DNA from: Lobosporangium transversale
Taxonomy: Eukaryota > Mortierellomycota > Mortierellomycetes > Mortierellales > Mortierellaceae
Direction: 5' to 3'
Length of the DNA stretch: 64,000 nucleotides
NCBI RefSeq assembly: GCF_002105155.1
Contig: NW_019029063.1
Span: 1 to 64,000, forward strand
Shown here one piece after another: positions 56,851 to 64,000 of this stretch. The notes below the pieces were generated by a model. That model was not told where the DNA came from. It saw only the letters and a program-made list of their open reading frames with translations, and made no database searches. Within the stretch, counting starts at the first letter, position 1, and every line of letters begins with the position of its first letter. A program made the position numbers and the translations under genes.

Positions 56851-57813
56851 GAAAAAGAACCTAGTAAGATCGGCGATGCGCAATATTTCGTAATAAACAG
56901 AGAGAACACTGGTTCCCAAGCTTGAACAACTCGCTTTGATCGATAACTACCATAGAAGACAGAGAGAGCAAAGAAAAAAAAAAAAGGGAGGTACGTTGTT
57001 GGTCCCCCCCAAGTCTACAAGGTGACTTTTAGGTGGACGAATGAATGGCTATGCGACTTCAATTTTTTCCCTGCACGGCCATATCCCCGCGGAGAAAAGA
57101 TGCTTTTTTGTTTTATTTATTCCTTATTGGACAGATGGACAACAGGTTAATGGATATTATGCAACGCCACCACTTCCTAAATTCTATTGATGATAAATAT
57201 AATACATTTATATTGTATATATATATATACATACGTAAAAGGTATAAATACGAATATTTATATATAATAACAAGCCTACCTTTTTAACGAGGCATTATTA
57301 AAATAAAGTAAAAAGAAAAAAAAGGGCAAAAGTTTTTTTTTTTATTTCAAATGTATTATATCTATATATATTATTACTATTTAAGGATTGTCTTGCTCTA
57401 ACTAATATGCATTCTTTCTTCGCACCCTTTTTTTTTTTCTTCTTTACCCCCGCCCAGCTGGAATCATCCATTGTTTTCCACATTGAGCTAACAAATAAAT
57501 AGAACGGGGCATCCCTACTTTTTTTTGTTCTTCTCGGTTCGTCTTCGTGGGCACATCTCTCTTCTCAACTATTGACTGGCCTTTGACCATTTTACCTTGA
57601 CCTCAACACATCATCAAGCTCCATCTTTTCTTCTCCAATCATTATTACCGTCATCAATTCAACAAATCTTTTTTCTAATCCATGTCTGCATATTGCTTAG
57701 ACTGATTCTTCCAATCCCTCTCCCCCTTCAGACTATTATTACTACAGCCATTTCCTTGTCCTGGTCCTTCCCCTTGTTGTCTAATCTCGCTGACCATCAC
57801 CTTTATAAAGAGG
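54747..57813. other. Long gene-poor, homopolymer-rich region
   Basis: The leader of the tau-like gene holds a 32-nt poly(A) (54786-54817) and a (CT)n array (about 54906-54929). Farther on are poly(T) runs at 55820-55842 and 55952-55974, poly(A) runs at 56195-56220 and 56825-56849, and TA-rich microsatellite sequence near 57215-57260. Open frames are short with no motif. I see no gene or structured RNA in these 3 kb. Confidence 0.55.
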
Positions 57814-58827
57814 ATGGATCTTCCACGACACTATAAAAGCAGCTGTAATTCGTCTTGCAGGTCAGACCTCCCACCTTCTCATTCAGCGTCTAGGTTACAA
57901 ATCGAGGCAGTAGTTTGTTCTAGCACTCAACAACCACCATCTACATTTTTCCCTTTTCAACCACCATCCTCACTGACTAGCCCAATCATGTCGCCGAGCT
58001 GTCGTGATTCTCTTCGTAGTCTTCATGGTAGCCCTAGAGTTTCAAAAGCGACTGATCACCACCATCATCACAATCTTCATCGTCGTCATCCTCAAGTAAC
58101 ACATCGACATTGTAGCCAAGACATATTGCATTGCGATCCCCAAAATCCATGCATTGATCATCATGCTACTGCCCCAACCACTGGTTGCATTTCCTATAAG
58201 ACTATCGAGCAATCATCACATCTTGATACAGAGCAGAACTCCCTTGATTATGATCATAACGACCAGCCCCAGCGACAAGAGCAACATCAACAGGTCACAT
58301 CTCATACTATCAGAGAGCACTCGCCTTCTCCGCCACAGCAAGCACCACAGATGCACCCCGACGCTCATCGTACGTCATCCCTAAAATCCGGTCCGCGGAG
58401 CAACGACAACAATGAGCAACAAAGACATTCTTTTATTTTTGCCCAATTAAAAGCCAACCTTCAAGCCGCTCCGAAGAAGCGGCCTACCATTACTACATCC
58501 CAGCTTTCGCGGCCTATAAGACGGTCGTCAGAAAGCAACAATACTACTACATCGGCGCCACTGCCTTCGCTTTATAAAACATCCACAGAGAACACTGTTG
58601 ATGACAGCCAATATACAGCAGGCATTAGGGGTCCTTCATTGTGGACTCCAATTGCTGCTACACCCACGCTGTTTGGTATACCATGCTCAGCTGCAGGGCA
58701 GAGAGCATACTCGAACCACAACTCTGATATCGAGAGAAGCTTTCTGAAACTACAAGACGAAGATAGCGGAAAGGTCAATCATCGAACAATAGGTAAAGGA
58801 TCCATCAAATCAAAGTATCCTTTATGA
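57814..58827 (+). CDS. Low-complexity hypothetical protein
   Basis: Open for 337 codons from ATG 57814 to TGA 58825-58827; a later ATG at 57988 is an alternative. It is rich in His, Ser, Pro and Gln (for example DHHHHHNLHRRHP), with a more ordered C-terminal third (HSFIFAQLKANLQAAPKKRP, GIRGPSLWTPIAATPTLFGI). No domain is recognised. It may be a regulatory, disordered protein, or a 5' exon whose continuation I cannot trace. The next gene starts 435 bp downstream on the same strand and also encodes a Gln/Ser-rich N-terminus. Confidence 0.55.
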   Translation: MDLPRHYKSSCNSSCRSDLPPSHSASRLQIEAVVCSSTQQPPSTFFPFQPPSSLTSPIMSPSCRDSLRSLHGSPRVSKATDHHHHHNLHRRHPQVTHRHCSQDILHCDPQNPCIDHHATAPTTGCISYKTIEQSSHLDTEQNSLDYDHNDQPQRQEQHQQVTSHTIREHSPSPPQQAPQMHPDAHRTSSLKSGPRSNDNNEQQRHSFIFAQLKANLQAAPKKRPTITTSQLSRPIRRSSESNNTTTSAPLPSLYKTSTENTVDDSQYTAGIRGPSLWTPIAATPTLFGIPCSAAGQRAYSNHNSDIERSFLKLQDEDSGKVNHRTIGKGSIKSKYPL

Positions 58828-59262
58828 AATTAATGCAACAATTTTTTTTTTTTTTCTTTTTTGCCCAAAATGTTGTGCTCACTTCGGAGCCCAAATGTTG
58901 CACAGTGATGGCATTGAGGTGTTTGACTCAAACATGCAAATCAGTCGTTAAAATATTTTCAATCAATCCATTTTCACCCATCTCGTGCATCTGTGTGCGA
59001 CACACTTTTATTTCCCTCACATTTGTGGTCTGAACACCCTTAATCGAGCTAATCCAAAAAAAAAAAAAAAAAAAAAGGGGGGGATGGGCTGTGCACAGAC
59101 CTTTTTTTACTTTTCGACTTTTGTAATTTGGCCCCGAGGCTGCGCCTCTCATTTGCGTTGACTCACTATAATTATATTGACTATATTCCGATCTTTCTCT
59201 CACTTGTTCTATTCATAGCATTTTCAACCCATCTGACAATATCACGCTGGGAGCCTATCAAC

Positions 59263-60051
59263 ATGACTTTTTCCTCGGAGGATCGTACAACAACAGGGGC
59301 ATCCCCTTTCGCCAAGAAGTTGGACGATCAGCAGCAGGCACGACAACAGCAGCATCGGGATAACCCTGTTTATGCTGCACGTCTCATAACTTTGGCTAAT
59401 TTTATCCGCCACATCATCTCATTGAGTTCTGGTAGCTCCCCGCTTCATTCAGGATTGGTACAGCAAAGAGGTCATGAATTACAGCGACAACAAAAGATTC
59501 AAAACTGCAGACCAATAAATACTGCTGCTACATACAGTAATGCTTTTAATAGTATTAGGGCGAATCGGGATTTGCCTTCGCCGTCTTCACCTTCCTCAAC
59601 AGGGCCTGGACCCATCAAGTCAAACTCACTATCGGCACGGAGACATCGCTTTTCTGCCGATTATAATGATCACCATGCACGTCGTCAACAACAACAGCAG
59701 CAGCAGCAGCAGCAGCAGAGGCAACAAGGTTTGGCACATGATAGAGTGAGTTTCGAACATCTGCAGTCTCCCCAACAATCCTCATGGCAACAACATCAGG
59801 ACTCTGTGCTTCTAGACCATCCATCCGAAGCCTATACTCATCAACTACCGACTCCAACTTCGCCGACATTTGTTACAGATCGTCATATGCCACAAGAGCA
59901 GCAGAAACGACAGCGATTATACAACACTAACGCGGCTCTGCCTTCAAGTCCGATCACTCCAAATCCTACTTTGCCATTGGTTCAAATTCCATTCCCAAAT
60001 CTGACGCTTACTCTTGCACTCATTTACGTGGACCGGTTGAAAGCTGTAAGT

Positions 60052-60083
<32 letters not shown>

Positions 60084-60979
60084 TCCGGCACTTCTGAATG
60101 TTTATGACTGAATGCACCTTCAAAAAAAAAAAAAAATGCATTATTTGTTTCAGTCATTGAAAAAAGTGCTTACTCTAATCAATCTATGGGTTTCCTCTTT
60201 TTATTTACTCCAAAACAAATAAATAGAAATATCCCGATGCCAAAGGAGAGGCAGGAGTCTCACAGAGATTATTCTTGGTTGCATATATCCTTGCTGCAAA
60301 ATACCGCTGCAGTGTCGAGCTCGCAGCCCTGTTGCAGGAATATAATAATCACATCATAGCGGCAGCAACAGCAGTAGACCAGAGCAAAGATTTAGAGTTG
60401 GCGCTGAAGTTGAGCAGGAATGGATATGGGGATGATGAAATCAATGATGATTTCAGCAACAACAGCAAACACAACATTCCTGCAGGTGTAGATGTAAACC
60501 AGAGTGATAAGGCGCTGAGCATGATTGAACGGAGGATCGACGAAGCCCGGTCACGCGCACAACTTATCTTTTCAAACTATGAGTGGGCTCGACTTTTGAG
60601 TCTTGGTTCATTTTTTAATCCACAAAGCCTGTTGAATCCAAATCAGGCACCGCCACCGCCACCAATTCTGTCAAGTGATGCACTGAACCTTGATTCTTCT
60701 GTTGACTATAAAAAATCAGACCCTGACTCTGTGCTCACAGCTTTACCTTCACCTTCACCTTCGCCCACGCCCACGCCTACGCCCACCCCCTCGCCCTTAG
60801 CTAAGCCCACATCCATGTTGTCAACTATTCCCTCAGCTACATCTGTGACGATCTTGCAAGTTGAGGACCTAGATCGGATGGAGGCCGAATTTTTGACTTT
60901 TTTGGATTTTGATTTGTCAACCAAGAGTCAGGACCTTGAAACCTGTTGGAACCTTCTTGTTGGGAAAAATAGCCCTTGA
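59263..60979 (+). CDS. Cyclin, Pho80/Pcl-like
   Basis: Exons 59263-60045 and 60227-60979, 511 residues. A long Gln/Ser/Pro-rich N-terminus contains SPFAKKL and a poly-Gln run. The cyclin core is split by the intron: LTLALIYVDRLK then KYPDAKGEAGVSQRLFLVAY, ILAAKYRCS, a long Asp/Asn/Pro-rich insertion, NYEWARLLSLGSFF, and DLDRMEAEFLTFLDFDLSTK. This order (VDRL, AAKY, N-x-x-WA, ME-x-EFL-x-x-LDFDL) is that of Pho80/Pcl cyclins, which partner the Pho85 kinase in phosphate, glycogen and cell-cycle control. The insertion of about 130 residues with a (Ser-Pro)/(Thr-Pro) repeat is unusual. A poly(T) of 25 sits in the intron. Confidence 0.82.
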
Positions 60980-61641
60980 AAAAAAAAAAAAAAAAAAAAA
61001 AAAAAACCACCCCCTCTGATAACTTTTGCCTATTATGAATAATCTACTAATGACATTTACACTTATTGTAATAGTTATTTCTCTCTTTTGTTTTTTTTTT
61101 TTTTTTTTTTTTTTTTATATCTTTTTGTTTACCTTGTATGGAGATGTAACAATAGACCTAATCTTATGAAATAAGAATAAAAAAATATTTATTCGATTTA
61201 TTTATTTATTACTCTTTTTTATTTTATTTTATTTTATTTTATTTTATTTAATTTTTTTTAAATGGGAAAGTGAATTATAAAGATTGTTTGAATGACCACT
61301 CACTGAAAAAATTACAGCAATGATGCATAATTATTTTGATCCGCAAAAAAAATAAATAAAATTCAGTTTTGGGCTATGCTTGTACTTGTACTTGTTACAT
61401 GTACCTTTTTTATGGTTAACGAATGGCTGATGATCAAAGGACTAGTATTGGCAATAAAGAAAAAAATAAAAAAAAATAAAAAAATAAAAAAATAAGGAAA
61501 TGACGAGAGTATATTCATGCATCCTTTTTTTTTTTTTTTTTTTTTTCTCTCTCTCCCCCCTTTGAAGAATAAGTAAGCAATGAGTGTTCTCTGTTCCTGT
61601 GACAAAGTAATATACTACGGGATGATAAAGAGGTCTTAGTT

Positions 61642-61675
<34 letters not shown>

Positions 61676-62078
61676 AGTTTCTTCAGGAACATGAATGTAT
61701 ACTACACGCAATAGAGATGTTTCAGGGGATGTCAGGTAACCTCTCCCCCTCCTCTCTCAAGGCTTGTCCTGAACAAACGTGAGCGATGCAATGTGGCGAT
61801 GGGCTTAGACAAAAAAAAAACCCCCCATACGTATATATTATAGATGCACCCTTTTTTTTTTTTATTTTTTTATGCATTCTCTTAAACTTTAAAAAATGTG
61901 GTTCCTGGAAAAGTTTAAGTCTGTTGAAGTTTATCCATTTAAAAAAAATAAATAAATAAAAGACGCGTCTCCGCGGAAGAAACAAAAAAAAAAAAAAAAA
62001 AAAAAAAGATTTCACTCACATTGGCATGCATGAAAGATGGGCTTATTGCTTCCCCCGCCCAATTGATGACGGTAGTAC

Positions 62079-62109
<31 letters not shown>

Positions 62110-62538
62110 CTGATTTCTTTTCCCAGTCCTTCTCTCATGCTTGTAACCCTGTATAGATTTGTGTATTTGAAAAAAAACTATCCTCTGCCTTGGTTGTAGC
62201 CCACAGAATTCTATTCCGCTCTTCATGTCATAAAGAATCATCTGATACGTTTATACTATATATATATATATATATATATATTATTTATTAGGGCTGGATG
62301 AGAAAGAAAAAAAAAAAAATAGAGTAAAACGAAAGTAGAGTATATAACAATAATAACAATAATACATAAGGAGGCAGATGGTATATCAAATGTAATGTAA
62401 CACGTAAGAATAAAAGGTCAAATACACAATTAAATTAGCACACATACAAAAAAAAAAAAAAAAAGAATAAAATAAAATAAAAAAAAAAAAAAAAAAGAAA
62501 AAATTTCTCTTCATGCGATTATTGCCTGCTCTTCCTCC
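60980..62538. other. Homopolymer-rich convergent intergenic region
   Basis: Contains at least six A or T runs of 20 or more (60979-61005, 61092-61116, 61525-61546, 61642-61673, 61983-62007, 62079-62107), an ATTTT pentamer array near 61218-61250 and a (TA)n array near 62258-62280. No gene is recognised. It separates the convergent cyclin (+) and RGS-like (-) genes. Confidence 0.6.
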
Positions 62539-63975
62539 CTACTTTGGATCAACAACGATCCTCTCAAAGGCAGAGAGGTCCAAGTCTTGCATGACGCCAT
62601 AGCGACTTAGATTCAGCCGGTCCATTTCGGCAGGTACCTGTCGAAGACCCCTATTATACACAATTTGACTAGGCATTTGTGGTAGTAACGTACGTCCTCC
62701 TCCTTCAATTACTTCAATTTCGTTACTAGGACCTCCAAGGTGTCCAAAATCCCCACGGATATATGACGCCTGCGGCGGCGTAGGACTATATTCAAACTCG
62801 TCCATCGGTTGCTGCAATTTGTCCTTTGAAGTTGACGCCCCAATGTTGAGAGCAGATAAATCCGCATGCCCTTGACCCCTATTTTTCCTTCGTCCTTTGA
62901 CTACTGCACTTTCTCCTTTTCCTCTTCCCTCTCCTCCTCCTCCTCCTCCTTCTCCTTCTCCTTCTCCCCCTCCTACCTCAACAAGATCATGCTCTTGGTC
63001 TAGGTCTTGATGAAAAGCTCCAATTCTTCTTTTTTCTGCTCTTGTCTTTCCAGAAAACGATTTCCAAGATCCCTTCAGCATTTCTGCACGGCTATGAGGC
63101 TGCTTTTGGATAGATTGCACAAACCTGGGCCAGACGTTCACATAGACCAGCTCCTGAACTTCACGCACAATGGGCTCATACATCTCTAAATAGGGCTCCG
63201 AATTCAAAAAGAGGTCCTTGATTTCTTGGACGTAGTGCCCACTCAGATTGAGTTCCAACGTCGCATTCGGCATGATGAATGTGTGGCAAATTTCCCAATA
63301 CGCTGGAAGTAAGGCTCGGGGGACTGGTGTGTGACCCTTACTGTTATTATTGTTGTTGTTAATGTTGATGTTGCTGAAATAAGGGTTCGTTATGGATATC
63401 TCGCGTGAAGTAGGAGCCGTGGAAGGTATAGATTGTTGTTCCTCCTGCAAGTGAGCTCGAGATCGTAAAGGTTGGGTTTGCTGCTGCCCCTGTTGCTGCT
63501 GAGAGCTGGAAAATGATGATGACGACGTCTGAGTGTGTGAGTTCATAGTTGGCTGCTGCTGCTGCTGGTATTCGTTCGAAGAGTCGTGCAATCCTTCCAC
63601 TGCGGCCTGCTTGAGAGACAACGGCGAAGGAAGACTTTCCTGAGACAAATTATGTTCTTCTGCCGTTGCAGTTAAAACAGGGTATGCTGACATAGTCCGT
63701 CGGAATGAGGGTGGAATAAGACGGAGGGGGCTAGAGCCATAAACCTGAGGTTGTGAAGGTAGGCGTGGTGTGAAAGTTGCAGACGCGGATAGGCTCGATG
63801 GACGATACGGTGCTATATCGATATGGGCTGTTTGGGCTACCCCACCGCCACGTGCCGCGTCATGGGGTCTTTCTAAAGTTATTCCTCTGGGAAACCGACT
63901 TGAGCAGGAGGACTTTTCGCCATGGCCGTTGCCATCACCATCTCCACCTTCAACCCCAGGCTTTAACTCATCCAT
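62539..63975 (-). CDS. Possible RGS-domain protein, 5' end may be outside window
   Basis: Open for 478 codons from ATG 63975, and still open without a stop from there to the right edge (AADCTTDD), so the true start may lie beyond the window. Most of the protein is low complexity: poly-Gln, poly-Asn, Ser-rich and a Gly/Glu run. One ordered segment reads LLPAYWEICHTFIMPNATLE, LNLSGHYVQEIKDLFL, MYEPIVREVQELVYVNVWPR and FVQSIQK, which resembles the last helices of an RGS domain. RGS proteins speed GTP hydrolysis by G-protein alpha subunits. The call is tentative because only about 75 residues are informative. The conserved C-terminus (MDRLNLSRYGVMQDLDLSAF) is not recognised. Confidence 0.55.
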   Translation of the reverse strand: MDELKPGVEGGDGDGNGHGEKSSCSSRFPRGITLERPHDAARGGGVAQTAHIDIAPYRPSSLSASATFTPRLPSQPQVYGSSPLRLIPPSFRRTMSAYPVLTATAEEHNLSQESLPSPLSLKQAAVEGLHDSSNEYQQQQQPTMNSHTQTSSSSFSSSQQQQGQQQTQPLRSRAHLQEEQQSIPSTAPTSREISITNPYFSNININNNNNNSKGHTPVPRALLPAYWEICHTFIMPNATLELNLSGHYVQEIKDLFLNSEPYLEMYEPIVREVQELVYVNVWPRFVQSIQKQPHSRAEMLKGSWKSFSGKTRAEKRRIGAFHQDLDQEHDLVEVGGGEGEGEGGGGGGEGRGKGESAVVKGRRKNRGQGHADLSALNIGASTSKDKLQQPMDEFEYSPTPPQASYIRGDFGHLGGPSNEIEVIEGGGRTLLPQMPSQIVYNRGLRQVPAEMDRLNLSRYGVMQDLDLSAFERIVVDPK

Positions 63976-64000
63976 GTCGTCAGTTGTACAGTCGGCTGCT

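Noticed and set aside
57045-57287. Small open frame in the 54.7-57.8 kb gap
   Set aside because: Composition follows TA microsatellite sequence. No motif, splice sites or family resemblance.
62257-62280. Promoter or origin at the TATATA array
   Set aside because: It is a simple (TA)n microsatellite in a convergent intergenic region.

Overview
The window looks like nuclear DNA of an early-diverging filamentous fungus. Genes carry many short GT-AG introns (about 70-350 nt), the sequence is AT-rich between genes, and long A/T homopolymers are everywhere. The protein set (Mdv1-type WD40, Pho80/Pcl-type cyclin, GMA12/MNN10 glycosyltransferase, Rds1-type ferritin-like protein, LPMO-like protein) points to Mucoromycota in the wide sense, most plausibly Mortierellomycotina. 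That placement is inference; no rRNA or marker tree is possible from here.

Layout. About 1-21.5 kb is accessory and repeat-rich. It holds three copies of a roughly 0.6-0.7 kb non-autonomous DNA element with GGCTGCCAAATA subterminal motifs, a second MITE family with about 130-bp inverted arms that abuts one of those copies exactly, a short retroposon with a 19-bp target-site duplication, a C/G-rich dispersed repeat, and three loci of the DUF6589 family (one frameshifted, one possibly spliced or broken, one C-terminal fragment). Two tRNA genes (His-GTG and Thr-AGT) lie just beyond the repeats. One ordinary gene sits inside this zone: a six-exon biotin-dependent acyl-CoA carboxylase carboxyltransferase subunit (7.4-9.5 kb). 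A further degenerate gene lies at 1.4-2.5 kb and an unrecognised broken one at 20.4-21.5 kb.

From about 21.6 kb to the right edge the window is mostly ordinary gene space. In order: secreted LPMO-like protein (-), relic of a reductase (+), F-box/LRR protein (-), DAG/sphingosine-kinase-like lipid kinase (+), multi-pass membrane protein (+), PEBP (-), Mdv1/Caf4-type mitochondrial fission adaptor (+), two-domain glycosyltransferase (+), Rds1-type ferritin-like secreted protein (-), PNPOx-like split-barrel protein (+), two alkenal/prostaglandin-reductase paralogues (-; one broken, one intact), HECT E3 ligase of the HECTD2/Hul4 type (+), a tau/MAP-like microtubule-binding protein (-), a low-complexity hypothetical (+), a Pho80/Pcl-like cyclin (+) and a possible RGS-domain protein (-) that may run off the right edge. 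There is no operon-like functional grouping.

Most notable: a protein with tau-type tubulin-binding repeats in a fungus, a glycosyltransferase whose N-terminal half resembles a GT31 fold lacking its DxD and whose C-terminal half is GT34, and the dense DUF6589/MITE/tRNA zone, where DUF6589 shows a D...D...E spacing that could be an RNase-H-like transposase core. Exon boundaries were derived by hand from splice consensus, frame continuity and family resemblance; no alignment or RNA evidence was available.
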